Below are positions 8,531 to 16,501 of a stretch of 64,000 nucleotides of DNA, one piece after another. Within the stretch, counting starts at the first letter, position 1. Each line of letters starts with the position of its first letter. The stretch lies in the NCBI RefSeq assembly GCF_000520995.1, contig NZ_JACA01000001.1:62001-126000 (forward strand), written 5' to 3'. The stretch is from Aquimarina macrocephali JAMB N27. GTDB taxonomy: Bacteria; Bacteroidota; Bacteroidia; Flavobacteriales; Flavobacteriaceae. Below the pieces are notes generated by a model. It worked only from the letters and a program-made list of their open reading frames with translations, made no database searches and was not told the origin of the DNA. Both the position numbers and the translations under genes were made by a program.

Positions 8531-10480
8531 TTAATTTGGAAAATTTATCTTCGCTTTAAAGCCTTTTCCTTTCTCTGAATCAAAGATAAATGATCCCCCG
8601 ATCGTTTTTATACGGTTTTCCGTATTTTGGAGTCCGTTACTATATATTATTTCTTCTGCAGCTACGCCAACACCGGTGTCAGCATACGTGATTACTATAC
8701 CTTTGGACGTTTTCTTAAATGTAATTGCCACCAGTTCGGCATGACTATGTTTTTTCATATTTACCATTAATTCTTGCAAAGTACGGTGTACAATGATCTT
8801 TTTTTCTGGATTTATCGCCTGCCAATTGATATCATCTATGTCTTTGATAATAATTTTGGTGCCATTAGTACTATAACTACTTAACATACCATTAAGTTCG
8901 GTAGCATATTCCTCTCCTGTTCTAAAACTATTATGTTCTCTAGAGATATCCCGGGTAGTATGATATATCTCTTCTAATTTATCTAACACTTCGGGGTCAT
9001 TTTGATCATTCTGCATTTGCATCATCACTTGGTATACATCATTTGCCAGCTCATCATGCAATTTTTTAGAGATTCGTGCTTCTGCATTATATACCTCTCG
9101 TATTTTTTCTCGGCGTAGTCGTTGTCTATATAGATAGAACACCAATCCTCCTATTAAAAAAACAAACAGGGTACTAAACAAATAAATAACCTGTTGTCGC
9201 TCTTTTCTGGCCTTCTCTGCTTTTAGAATCAGGTTCTCATTGGTCAGTTTATCGTTTTCATAGCGGGTTACGGCATAGATCTCCCGGTTGCTTTGGTTAG
9301 CTTCCTCTAATTCGTCATGAATTTGTTTAAACTCTTTAGCTTCATCATTGGTCGCTTCTCTTAACTCAAATATAAATCCAAGAGCTTCGAGGGTTGATTT
9401 TAAACTATGTCGTTGTTTTGCATATTGATAAGTTGCTTCGGCATACTCTAATGCTTTAGCTTTATCTTTCCCAAAATAATATTTAGTGAGATCAATATTA
9501 CTAGCAATTAAACCTCCAACATCATTAGCTTCTTTCCGCATTTCTAATGAAAAAAGTAATGCAGTTTTAGAATCTTTATTTTCTTTATTTTCTAGCCATT
9601 GTATATATCCTAAATTACTTAACACTCTTGCATATTCTCTTATATCATGCTGAACTATGGTATTAGATACTAATGTTTTTAATATTGATATTGCTTGTTT
9701 ATATTTCCCTTGACCAGCCAATATATTGGCTTTTGTATTTTTAAAAATTAAAATATTTTTGATTCCTATAGTTTTTATAGACGTGCTGTCTTTACCAAGT
9801 GCCAAAGCCTGTGCATTATATTTTAGAGCTTCACTATAATTTTTTTGTTCTTTATTAGCTACGGCAATGTTATGATATAATCCTGCCAAATTTCTTAATT
9901 CTGAGGTATGTTCTAAATAAGTTACCCCATCTACCGCTGTGGTTTTACACCCGGAATAATCCCCTAAAGAGGCCTGGATATTTGCCATAATCAATAAATT
10001 TCTACCTGCACCTATAGTGTCTTTACTGATTCTAAATATTTTAAAGTTTTCATTACGATATTTAAAAGCTTCTGTTAACTGGTTATTGTTCTTATAATAT
10101 ATTCCTAATTTGGTTAAGGCATTTACTATATACATAGTATCTTGATTGCGTCTTGCCAAATCGTAAAATTGATGTGTATATACAATGGCACTATCATATT
10201 GTTTAGTTTTACTCAATAACCACGTTTTTTGTCTGAAACCATTATAAATTAAAGAATCATATTGGGATAACAATATTCCTTTTAAGTATGAACTAACATG
10301 CTGTAAGCGTTCTGGTATGGATAAGGAATCTGCTTTACTTAGGTTATAATATCGAGCAAGACTATCTAATTCATTCTGAGATAAAGGTCTTTGTATCTGG
10401 CCAAAAACAGGTATACTACTGCATAAAATCAGTAGTACTATTGTTATAATATAGAAGGAATCGACACGCCAAAGTTTCAT
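8531..10480 (-). CDS. TPR-containing sensor histidine kinase
   Basis: A 649-residue sensor. A signal peptide (about 1-28) leads into a periplasmic region of tetratricopeptide-like helices (about 60-400) and a coiled region. One membrane helix lies at about 428-450. The cytoplasmic kinase has HisKA_3-type phosphoacceptor H475 (SKKLHDELAND), an N-box near N574 (ELMVNMKKHS), a G1 box (DTGVGV) and a G2-like glycine turn near the end. The layout matches a large flavobacterial family of TPR kinases paired with LuxR regulators. The signal is unknown. Confidence 0.85.
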   Translation of the reverse strand: MKLWRVDSFYIITIVLLILCSSIPVFGQIQRPLSQNELDSLARYYNLSKADSLSIPERLQHVSSYLKGILLSQYDSLIYNGFRQKTWLLSKTKQYDSAIVYTHQFYDLARRNQDTMYIVNALTKLGIYYKNNNQLTEAFKYRNENFKIFRISKDTIGAGRNLLIMANIQASLGDYSGCKTTAVDGVTYLEHTSELRNLAGLYHNIAVANKEQKNYSEALKYNAQALALGKDSTSIKTIGIKNILIFKNTKANILAGQGKYKQAISILKTLVSNTIVQHDIREYARVLSNLGYIQWLENKENKDSKTALLFSLEMRKEANDVGGLIASNIDLTKYYFGKDKAKALEYAEATYQYAKQRHSLKSTLEALGFIFELREATNDEAKEFKQIHDELEEANQSNREIYAVTRYENDKLTNENLILKAEKARKERQQVIYLFSTLFVFLIGGLVFYLYRQRLRREKIREVYNAEARISKKLHDELANDVYQVMMQMQNDQNDPEVLDKLEEIYHTTRDISREHNSFRTGEEYATELNGMLSSYSTNGTKIIIKDIDDINWQAINPEKKIIVHRTLQELMVNMKKHSHAELVAITFKKTSKGIVITYADTGVGVAAEEIIYSNGLQNTENRIKTIGGSFIFDSEKGKGFKAKINFPN

Positions 10481-10499
10481 CCCCCTAAAATACTAAATA

Positions 10500-10542
10500 A
10501 ATTGGGTGTATATGATAGATTTTATATCATATACACCCAATT
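10500..10542 (-). terminator. 18-bp hairpin between lipoprotein gene and kinase gene
   Basis: A perfect 18-bp stem (10500-10517 with 10525-10542) has a 7-base loop. On the minus strand it follows the small lipoprotein stop by 20 bases and is followed by TTATTTAG. The kinase start codon lies only 20 bases further on. It may terminate or attenuate read-through from the lipoprotein gene, or control kinase translation. Confidence 0.6.
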
Positions 10543-10561
10543 AACTTACTTTTATTTAATT

Positions 10562-10729
10562 TTAGTCTCCTCCTTTATCTTCTTCACTAGGATCAACTTG
10601 TCCATCATGCTCTCCAGTAGCAACTGTCTCAATAGAAATATCTTCTGTATCGTTAATATTATCTGCAGTACAAGATGCAAGGTTTGCCGTGATAAATAGG
10701 GTCATAAGTAGGTATAAAAAAGTTCTCAT
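10562..10729 (-). CDS. Small lipoprotein, 55 residues
   Basis: ATG at 10729 opens a signal peptide (MRTFLYLLMTLFITANLASC) with lipobox ASC at Cys20. The mature part is 36 residues and highly acidic, ending EEDKGGD. No family is recognised. It lies upstream of the TPR histidine kinase on the same strand, separated by an 18-bp hairpin. A membrane-anchored peptide next to a periplasmic-TPR sensor could be an accessory or target of that system; this is inference from position only. Confidence 0.65.
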   Translation of the reverse strand: MRTFLYLLMTLFITANLASCTADNINDTEDISIETVATGEHDGQVDPSEEDKGGD

Positions 10730-11057
10730 AATATTTTATTTTTTTAAGATTTAACATGGGGATTGCTGCCTGGTTCTACACCAGGGATTTGGGATAGCAA
10801 TCAAATAGTACGGGAATATTCCCTCATTTTTTCGGAAAGTTGAAATCCGGTGCGGTAGTGTTTAGCCACTTTCCTTTTGAGCTTTTACCATCGCGCTACG
10901 GATTTCCGTAACATCTAAATCCATACATTTACTATGTTAGCAAAATGAAACTGGAACTAATTGTTGAAGCGAATTTATAAAGACCCCAAGTCTATATCCG
11001 TAAACAATTCCAAGGATTCCAAAGATTCCATTGAAATCCGAAAGATTCCAATAACCC
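10730..11057. other. Intergenic region with structured leader and short repeats
   Basis: No gene is seen. Contents are the nested hairpin at 10761-10802, an imperfect palindrome TACGGA-TT-TCCGTA near 10896-10909, and four GATTCC repeats around 11010-11050 just before the next gene. It must hold the promoters of the divergent flanking genes, but no perfect TAnnTTTG element with a partner was found. Confidence 0.4.
10761..10802 (-). promoter_or_regulatory. Nested hairpin upstream of the small lipoprotein gene
   Basis: An outer stem GATTGCT/AGCAATC (10761-10767 with 10796-10802) encloses an inner stem CCTGGT/ACCAGG (10769-10774 with 10780-10785). It would lie in the 5' leader of the minus-strand lipoprotein transcript, 31 bases upstream of its ATG. 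It could be an RNA regulatory element or an operator; it matches no riboswitch I recognise. Confidence 0.35.
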
Positions 11058-11612
11058 ATGCCTATGAGAACAAAAACAAGTATGACGTACAAGAATGAAA
11101 TTCTTGAAAAGTACAACAGGGAAAAAGGTGGAGAGATGAGCTGTTATCTCCTGGAACCAACCCGTAAACAGATTAAAGAAGCCTGCTTATGGCTGTTAAA
11201 CCGTAGAAAAGAGAAGTATGATGAAAGTATTTTAAATCGTTTTTTTCAATTTGAAGAAGGAGAAAACAAATCATATGCTATCGAACGTGTTAACGGTGAT
11301 AAGTTTAAACCCATCATCAATTTTTTAACAGGAGAAACAAAATCAACCACTCCTGCTAATCTAGAATTGATTGCATGGCTTATCGATTTTAAGCCAAGAC
11401 CCTTATCTATGTATTTAAAATCTAATACTGAGAATGAAGTAACATTAAGTGAGTCATTTCAGAAAAAAGAAAATGCCTACTATCTTAAAAATGAAAATCA
11501 AGTTGTAGATATTATTCCTGAGACCAAAGTGATTGAAAAAACAGATAAGAGTATTACGATTATCTCTCAGATCAATCCCACGCTTAGGATTACGACTATC
11601 GTATCCTTATGA
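11058..11612 (+). CDS. Hypothetical protein, Bacteroidota-type
   Basis: A 184-residue protein without signal peptide or membrane helix. The region DKFKPIINFLTGETK...LELIAWLIDFKPRPLSMYLK (about 80-125) resembles an uncharacterised family common in flavobacteria, usually listed as hypothetical. It is charged, cytosolic in appearance, and not clearly linked to either neighbour. ATG 11082 (MTYKNEIL) is an equally plausible start. I cannot propose a function. Confidence 0.6.
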   Translation: MPMRTKTSMTYKNEILEKYNREKGGEMSCYLLEPTRKQIKEACLWLLNRRKEKYDESILNRFFQFEEGENKSYAIERVNGDKFKPIINFLTGETKSTTPANLELIAWLIDFKPRPLSMYLKSNTENEVTLSESFQKKENAYYLKNENQVVDIIPETKVIEKTDKSITIISQINPTLRITTIVSL

Positions 11613-11817
11613 TGAGGAATCCCGTAAAAAGACCCGTTAAACTTATATTAAACCAAGTTTAGTATAAGTCGAACAAGTCAACAATAACCAGTGTAGTCAT
11701 AGGGTGTCTGTCAAAATGTAATTGGAAAAACATGATTTTATAATCATTGACAAGGCCCAGACTAGCATTTTTTAACAGAGTTTATTCAAGGAATAGGATC
11801 AACTCAACCCTAAGTGT

Positions 11818-11868
11818 AAGACCTCATAGGTTTACTGAAATGATTCAGTATTCTTATGAGGTCTTTTT
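11818..11868 (+). terminator. Strong intrinsic terminator
   Basis: The arms AAGACCTCATA (11818-11828) and TATGAGGTCTT (11855-11865) pair perfectly and enclose a second stem ACTGAA-ATGA-TTCAGT (11834-11849). A five-T run follows. It lies about 200 bases past the stop of the hypothetical gene, so it ends either a long 3' UTR or a separate small transcript. Confidence 0.75.
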
Positions 11869-11997
11869 AATGATGAATACTGGTTATCCTTTGTGATATC
11901 AAAAATGTATGTCACCCTTCGACATGATAAATTAAACTATCAATTTTAAACACATTCCTATGAAACTTTTCAAAATAGAGTTTTACTAATAAAATTT

Positions 11998-12021
11998 CGC
12001 TGTATCTTTGTGTACACAACG
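11998..12021 (+). promoter_or_regulatory. moeA promoter with ModE-box-like operator
   Basis: A perfect -7 element TATCTTTG (12003-12010) lies inside a 24-base element that begins CGCTGTAT and ends ACACAACG; six of eight arm positions pair. Within it, TTGTGTACACAA (12008-12019) is a perfect palindrome. A near-identical 24-mer sits on the promoter of the ModE-like gene at 13708. The form CGTT...AACG over 24 bases is what I recall for the E. coli ModE site. Its position on the -7 element predicts repression. Confidence 0.55.
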
Positions 12022-12030
12022 AAATCACCT

Positions 12031-13206
12031 ATGATAGCTGTAGAAAAAGCCCTTGAACTAATACAAAATAGCATCAAAAAAACAGATGCTGTCACTACAA
12101 TACCTATATCAAAGGCATTGGGATATGTACTGGCAAAAGATGTTATGTCTCCTATCAATATGCCTCCTTTTCAGCAATCTGCAATGGATGGATATGCTTT
12201 GGGATCTACCGAAGAAAGAAAATTTGACCTGATCGGTGAAGTAAAAGCCGGAGATGATACCGATCCTAATCTCGAACAAGGTAAAGCGATTAGAATTTTT
12301 ACAGGCGCCCCTGTACCATCAGGAGCAAAGGCTGTTATCATGCAAGAAAAAGTAGAAATACAAGATAACCAGGTACTAGTACAAGAGACTGTACTGCCTA
12401 ATGCTAATATTCGTCCTCTTGGTGAACAAATAAAAAAAGAAGATATCGCACTTCCTGAAGGAACTACGATTACGGCTGCGGGCATAGGATATCTCGCATC
12501 TTTGGGAATCACTCATGTACATGTGTATCAAAAACCGTCTATAGCAATCATTGCTACAGGAAATGAATTAGTGCCACCGGGCCAAACTCTTAAATATGGA
12601 CAAATCTATGAGAGCAATTCGATCATGCTGTCAACTGCGCTAACCAAAGTAGGATTCACTGATATATCTTATTTTAAGGTAGAAGATGAATATGACATCA
12701 CCCTTTCCCTTTTAGAAAATACAATAGCTCATTATGATGCGGTTTTAGTTTCTGGAGGAATATCAGTTGGAGATTATGATTTTGTAGGTAAAGCATTAAG
12801 AGCACTCGATGTCGATGAAATTTTTTATAAAGTAAAGCAAAAGCCAGGAAAGCCTTTATATTTTGCCAAAAAACAAGGCACAACCATATTTGCGCTACCC
12901 GGTAACCCTGCTTCTTCGCTAAGTTGTTTTTATATCTATGTATTGCCTGCATTGTTCAAAATCTCTGGATATAAAGAGTATAACTTAAAACGAACCACCG
13001 CTATTTCTAATCTCAAATATGCAAAAAAAGGCCAACGAGCTGAGTTTTTAAAAGCATATTCTGAAGAGAACAAAGTAACTATCCTTGATGGACAGGCATC
13101 TTCTATGTTAAGATCTTTTGCCATGGCCAATGCCTTGGTTTATCTTCCCGAAGATGTAACTGAAGTTAATATTGGGGATACAGTGCAGGTGATTAATTTG
13201 CCATAA
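12031..13206 (+). CDS. moeA: Molybdopterin molybdenumtransferase MoeA
   Basis: MoeA inserts molybdate into adenylated molybdopterin, the last step of Moco synthesis before nucleotide addition. This 391-residue protein has the expected motifs: PFQQSAMDGYA near the N-terminus, RIFTGAPVP, IATGNEL, SGGISVGDYDFV, and FALPGNPAS in the MogA-like domain. A GTG at 12010 would extend the frame by seven codons, but it falls inside the -7 promoter element, so I use ATG 12031. It is separated from the rest of the Moco cluster by a 410-bp repeat element. Confidence 0.93.
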   Translation: MIAVEKALELIQNSIKKTDAVTTIPISKALGYVLAKDVMSPINMPPFQQSAMDGYALGSTEERKFDLIGEVKAGDDTDPNLEQGKAIRIFTGAPVPSGAKAVIMQEKVEIQDNQVLVQETVLPNANIRPLGEQIKKEDIALPEGTTITAAGIGYLASLGITHVHVYQKPSIAIIATGNELVPPGQTLKYGQIYESNSIMLSTALTKVGFTDISYFKVEDEYDITLSLLENTIAHYDAVLVSGGISVGDYDFVGKALRALDVDEIFYKVKQKPGKPLYFAKKQGTTIFALPGNPASSLSCFYIYVLPALFKISGYKEYNLKRTTAISNLKYAKKGQRAEFLKAYSEENKVTILDGQASSMLRSFAMANALVYLPEDVTEVNIGDTVQVINLP

Positions 13207-13245
13207 AGTGATAGAAACATCAACAAAAAATTTATAAAATGGACA

Positions 13246-13655
13246 AGGCTGTCTGAAAAGGTAAATCTAGGACAGAATTGTAAGCCTGAGCCAGCCAATA
13301 AAAATTATACATTGAATAATTGGCGTTCCAAAGCAGAGCTTTGAAAATCTTTTTCACCAGTATAGGATTTGTTTTGCGTTAGAAAATCTTGAAGCCTTGG
13401 AAAGATTTTAGCAAAACTAATCTGGTTTTCAGTACAACTGAAAAATACCTTAAAAAAGTGCCTTTTCTTTTGTTTCGTTTTCTTTGGGCGAGCAAAGAAA
13501 ATGAAAAGAAGGTAGAATCGAAACTATTTAGCTTAAACACAAAACAAAGCTATCTTATTGAAAATCAACACTCCAAAAAGCAAATCAATGATAGCCTGTC
13601 CTAAGTTTACCAAAGGGCTCTGTTTGACATTGAAATTCACCTTTTCAGACAACCT
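13246..13655. mobile_element. MITE-like non-coding insertion with inverted ends
   Basis: The 21-base ends (13246-13266 and 13635-13655) are inverted copies matching at 19 of 21 positions; the core is GTCTGAAAAGGT / ACCTTTTCAGAC. A second inner inverted pair (13259-13274 with 13597-13612) matches at about 13 of 16. A 9-bp hairpin TTTTCTTTG-GGCGAG-CAAAGAAAA sits in the interior. There is no transposase. A 13-base match to the right end occurs at 6559-6571. It splits moeA from the rest of the Moco genes. Confidence 0.55.
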
Positions 13656-13707
13656 CGTTCAGATTATGTATTAAAATCTTCTAAAAGAAAAACATCTCTA
13701 AAAAAAT

Positions 13708-13731
13708 CGTTGTATCTTTGAAAACCTAACG
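13708..13731 (+). promoter_or_regulatory. modE-moa operon promoter with ModE-box-like operator
   Basis: A perfect -7 element TATCTTTG (13713-13720) lies in a 24-base stretch that begins CGTTGTAT and ends CCTAACG. It shares its first 13 bases with the moeA site except one (CGYTGTATCTTTG) and the same CG...CG spacing. The shared element predicts coordinate control, probably autoregulation by the ModE-like protein encoded next. Confidence 0.55.
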
Positions 13732-13739
13732 GTAGTATT

Positions 13740-14075
13740 ATGGATTACGTAATAAAAAGTAGAATTTGGATAGAATCTGAGCATGGTGTCTTTCTGGGTG
13801 AAGGAAGAGTAAAATTATTAAAAGCAATCGCTCAAACAGGCTCATTGAGTAAAGCAGCCAGTGCTTTAGAAATGTCATATAAAAAGGCCTGGAATTTATT
13901 AGACAGTATGAACAAATCTACCAAAGAACCCCTGGTGATTACTTCTACTGGCGGTAAAGGTGGTGGTGGCGCCAATCTTACCCCATATGGTGAGAAAATC
14001 ATCGAGACATTTGATAATATCAATCAAAAATGCTGGGAATTTCTCGATAAAGAGCTAAAACAAATCTCGCTATAA
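13740..14075 (+). CDS. ModE-like DNA-binding regulator, no molybdate domain
   Basis: A 111-residue protein made only of the ModE N-terminal winged-helix domain (LysR-like HTH): GRVKLLKAIAQTGSLSKAASALEMSYKKAWNLLD (about 22-56), then a glycine-rich wing (TGGKGGGGA). The molybdate-binding TOBE domains of full ModE are absent, so metal sensing would need another partner or does not occur. It heads the Moco operon, and a ModE-box-like element covers its own promoter and that of moeA. Confidence 0.85.
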   Translation: MDYVIKSRIWIESEHGVFLGEGRVKLLKAIAQTGSLSKAASALEMSYKKAWNLLDSMNKSTKEPLVITSTGGKGGGGANLTPYGEKIIETFDNINQKCWEFLDKELKQISL

Positions 14076-14091
14076 CCATTTTAACGTTTAT

Positions 14092-14676
14092 ATGAATGAT
14101 CCAAGAAACATAACAGGAATTATTCTTGCCGGAGGAAAGAGTTCTAGAATGGGAAGAGAGAAAGGATTGATCTTACTCGACGGCAAACCTTTTATTCAAC
14201 ATGGTATTGATGCATTACAACCGTTGGTCGATACAATAATTATCGTTAGTAGTAATTCTGATTATGACGTTTTTGAGGTGGATAGAGTCGAAGATATCAT
14301 TGTTGAATCTGGACCGTTAGCTGGTTTGCATTCTGGGTTAATGCACAGTAAAACAGAACATAATTTGGTCATAAGCTGTGATGTCCCTTTAATTACAACT
14401 GAGTTTTTAAAAAAACTACTGTACTATAAAAAAGAAGATTACGATATCGTTCAATTTGAAGCCGAAGGAAAAAGTATTCCACTAATCGCATTATATAAAA
14501 AACGATGTGCAGATCAGTGTCAGGAGTTACTTGCTAATGGAGAACGACGTTTACGTAAACTCGTTTCGACAGTAAAAACAAAAACCATTACAGTACTTGA
14601 CAAAGAGCGTGTTTTGGTAACCAATATGAACACCGTTGAGGATTTAAAAACAATTACAAATGCAATTGACCATTAA
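14092..14676 (+). CDS. mobA: Molybdenum cofactor guanylyltransferase MobA
   Basis: MobA transfers GMP from GTP to molybdopterin, forming the MGD cofactor needed by NapA. The 194-residue protein opens with the nucleotide-binding loop LAGGKSSRMGREKG (about 11-24) and carries the metal-site motif CDVPL (about 100-104). Length matches the family. It starts 16 bases after the regulator and overlaps moaD by 17 bases. Its presence agrees with a bis-MGD enzyme encoded about 28 kb downstream. Confidence 0.93.
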   Translation: MNDPRNITGIILAGGKSSRMGREKGLILLDGKPFIQHGIDALQPLVDTIIIVSSNSDYDVFEVDRVEDIIVESGPLAGLHSGLMHSKTEHNLVISCDVPLITTEFLKKLLYYKKEDYDIVQFEAEGKSIPLIALYKKRCADQCQELLANGERRLRKLVSTVKTKTITVLDKERVLVTNMNTVEDLKTITNAIDH

Positions 14677-14896
14677 ATATTTTGGTATGCTGGCCGAGGC
14701 CACAACAATTAATGAAGAACACTTGCAAACTGAAGTTTGTTCGGTTTCTCAATTAATAAAAAAGCTAAAAAATCAATATCCAAAATTAGACAATGCTGAT
14801 TTTAAAGTAGCTATTAACCAACAATTAGTTGACCAAAGTCATATTATTAATTCAGAAGTAGAAGTAGCTTTGTTGCCGCCATTTGCTGGTGGATAA
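14660..14896 (+). CDS. moaD: Molybdopterin synthase small subunit MoaD
   Basis: A 78-residue ubiquitin-like sulfur carrier ending in the required Gly-Gly (LLPPFAGG). The C-terminal glycine is adenylated by MoeB, thiocarboxylated, and then donates sulfur to cPMP together with MoaE. It overlaps the end of mobA by 17 bases, and moeB starts 23 bases later. Confidence 0.92.
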   Translation: MQLTIKYFGMLAEATTINEEHLQTEVCSVSQLIKKLKNQYPKLDNADFKVAINQQLVDQSHIINSEVEVALLPPFAGG

Positions 14897-14919
14897 TTTA
14901 ATTATTCAAAACATAGATA

Positions 14920-16023
14920 ATGAATTCTTTTAATCCCAGATACCATAGACAAGTTATTCTTCCTGAAATCGGCACCGCTGGTCAGGAAAAACTAGATGCC
15001 TCTAAAGTATTGGTTATAGGAGCAGGTGGACTGGGTTGTCCTGTATTACAATATCTTACTGCGGCAGGAGTAGGAACAATTGGTATTGTTGATTTTGATA
15101 CCGTAGATATCTCTAACTTACATCGCCAAATTCTATATGGCACCGATTCTTTGGGAACAAATAAGGCTGTAGCAGCAAAACAGCGTCTTACAGATCTTAA
15201 TCCTACACTAACTATTAATACATATACAGAAAAACTAACTCCAAAAAATGCCATATCTCTTTTTTCTGAGTATGATATTATCGTTGATGGTACCGACAAT
15301 TTCTCTACCCGATATCTAGTTAATGATGCCTGTATTATCACAGGCAAACCTCTGGTATATGGCGCTATTTTTAAATTTGAAGGACAAGTATCTGTATTTA
15401 ATTATCAAAACGGTCCCTCTTATCGATGCTTATTTCCTGAACCTCCAAAAGCAGGAAGCGTTCCTTCTTGTGCAGAGATAGGTGTTCTGGGAGTATTACC
15501 AGGTATTATCGGGAGTATGCAAGCAAACGAGGTTCTTAAAATTATTTTAGATCTGGGTGATGTACTTAACGGAAAATTATTGATGTACAATTGCCTAACC
15601 ACACAATTCTCATTTTTTACTATTAATCGAGTTCCTTCTGAAGTATCTAAAATCCTCGATTCTGCAAATCGTTTTGAAACTACAGACTACGACCTTTTTT
15701 GTGGTGTGAAGCAAATTTCAGAAATTACGGCCAAGGAAGCTTTTTTAGTAAAAAATGCCCAATTTATAGATGTTCGCGAAACTCATGAACAACCAAAAAT
15801 TGAAAGTTTACATCCTATTTATATACCATTAGGTATTCTCAAACAAGAATTAGATACTATTCCCAAAGAAAAAGAAACGATAGTCTTTTGTCAATCTGGT
15901 ATTCGAAGTAAAAAAGCTTTAGAGATTTTACTTCAGAACGGATTTGAAAACATATCTCATATAAAAGGAGGGGCTATTGCTTTACATGAAATTATACCAG
16001 ATCTAATAGATCTAAAAAAATAA
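14920..16023 (+). CDS. moeB: MoeB/MoeZ-type adenylyltransferase with rhodanese domain
   Basis: A 367-residue E1-like enzyme that adenylates MoaD and, through its C-terminal rhodanese domain, supplies sulfur. The N-terminal part has the ATP loop GAGGLGC (35-41), the DNLHRQ-type motif SNLHRQ (65-70) and the DGTDNF motif (123-128). The rhodanese domain (about 265-365) has active-site Cys324 in FCQSGIRS. The paired CxxC zinc ligands of classic MoeB look incomplete: only C170 remains of the first pair and no second CxxC is visible. Cys184 is the likely E1 cysteine. Confidence 0.9.
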   Translation: MNSFNPRYHRQVILPEIGTAGQEKLDASKVLVIGAGGLGCPVLQYLTAAGVGTIGIVDFDTVDISNLHRQILYGTDSLGTNKAVAAKQRLTDLNPTLTINTYTEKLTPKNAISLFSEYDIIVDGTDNFSTRYLVNDACIITGKPLVYGAIFKFEGQVSVFNYQNGPSYRCLFPEPPKAGSVPSCAEIGVLGVLPGIIGSMQANEVLKIILDLGDVLNGKLLMYNCLTTQFSFFTINRVPSEVSKILDSANRFETTDYDLFCGVKQISEITAKEAFLVKNAQFIDVRETHEQPKIESLHPIYIPLGILKQELDTIPKEKETIVFCQSGIRSKKALEILLQNGFENISHIKGGAIALHEIIPDLIDLKK

Positions 16024-16025
16024 CT

Positions 16026-16469
16026 ATGGAAAAAAAGAAACCAAAAAATGTATTTGTGCAAGGTGCAATTTCGTCAGAATTTATAGGAACATCTATTGCA
16101 AAACATCAAACTAAAACCAGTATAGGAGCTCATAACATTTTTTTGGGACAGGTTCGCGCGGATCAAATAGATGGTAAGGTGGTAAGTGCTATTGACTATA
16201 CTGCTTATGAAGAAATGGCAAATCAAAAGTTTCATGAAATACGAGAAGCTACTTTTGAAAAATTTGATCTTACCTGTATGCATATTTATCATAGTTTAGG
16301 AACGGTAAATGCCGGGGAGATTTGTCTTTTTGTGTTTGTGTCTTCCCCAAGAAGAAAAGTAGTATTTAAAGCCCTAGAATATGTGGTTGAAGCTATTAAA
16401 GCAGACGTTCCCGTTTTTGGAAAAGAGATTTTTGAAGATCAAACACATCAATGGAAACAGAATAGCTAG
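16026..16469 (+). CDS. moaE: Molybdopterin synthase large subunit MoaE
   Basis: A 147-residue catalytic subunit that converts cPMP to molybdopterin using MoaD thiocarboxylate. Family motifs are FLGQVRADQIDGK (about 39-51), YEEMA (about 61-65), SSPRRKVVFKALEYVVEAIKADVP (about 105-128) and the lysine-bearing loop FGKEIFED near the C-terminus. It begins two bases after the moeB stop. Confidence 0.92.
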   Translation: MEKKKPKNVFVQGAISSEFIGTSIAKHQTKTSIGAHNIFLGQVRADQIDGKVVSAIDYTAYEEMANQKFHEIREATFEKFDLTCMHIYHSLGTVNAGEICLFVFVSSPRRKVVFKALEYVVEAIKADVPVFGKEIFEDQTHQWKQNS

Positions 16470-16501
16470 TCCTGTTTTTGAAATTTATTATTTAAAAAAA
16501 T

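Larger units (their letters stand above)
11613..12030. other. Intergenic region before moeA
   Basis: It holds a 13-base imperfect hairpin (11641-11653 with 11657-11669), a strong terminator at 11818-11868, a short CTTCGA repeat fragment near 11920, and the moeA promoter. About 150 bases between the first hairpin and the terminator have no frame of note; a short non-coding transcript cannot be excluded. Confidence 0.45.
13207..13739. other. Intergenic region carrying a MITE-like element and the modE promoter
   Basis: Most of this stretch is the 410-bp inverted-repeat element at 13246-13655. The rest is a 39-base 3' flank of moeA and the promoter of the ModE-like gene. A 71-codon frame inside the element (13389-13604) shows no resemblance to a known family and is not annotated as a gene. 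Confidence 0.5.

Noticed and set aside
10502-10699. 65-codon plus-strand frame
   Set aside because: It runs through the 18-bp hairpin and is antisense to the small lipoprotein gene, which has a proper signal peptide and lipobox.
12010-12030. GTG start for moeA seven codons upstream
   Set aside because: The GTG begins on the last base of the predicted -7 promoter element, so it would not be within the transcript.
13389-13604. 71-codon frame inside the MITE-like element
   Set aside because: It spans the internal hairpin and has no resemblance to a transposase or other family; most likely a chance frame in repeat DNA.
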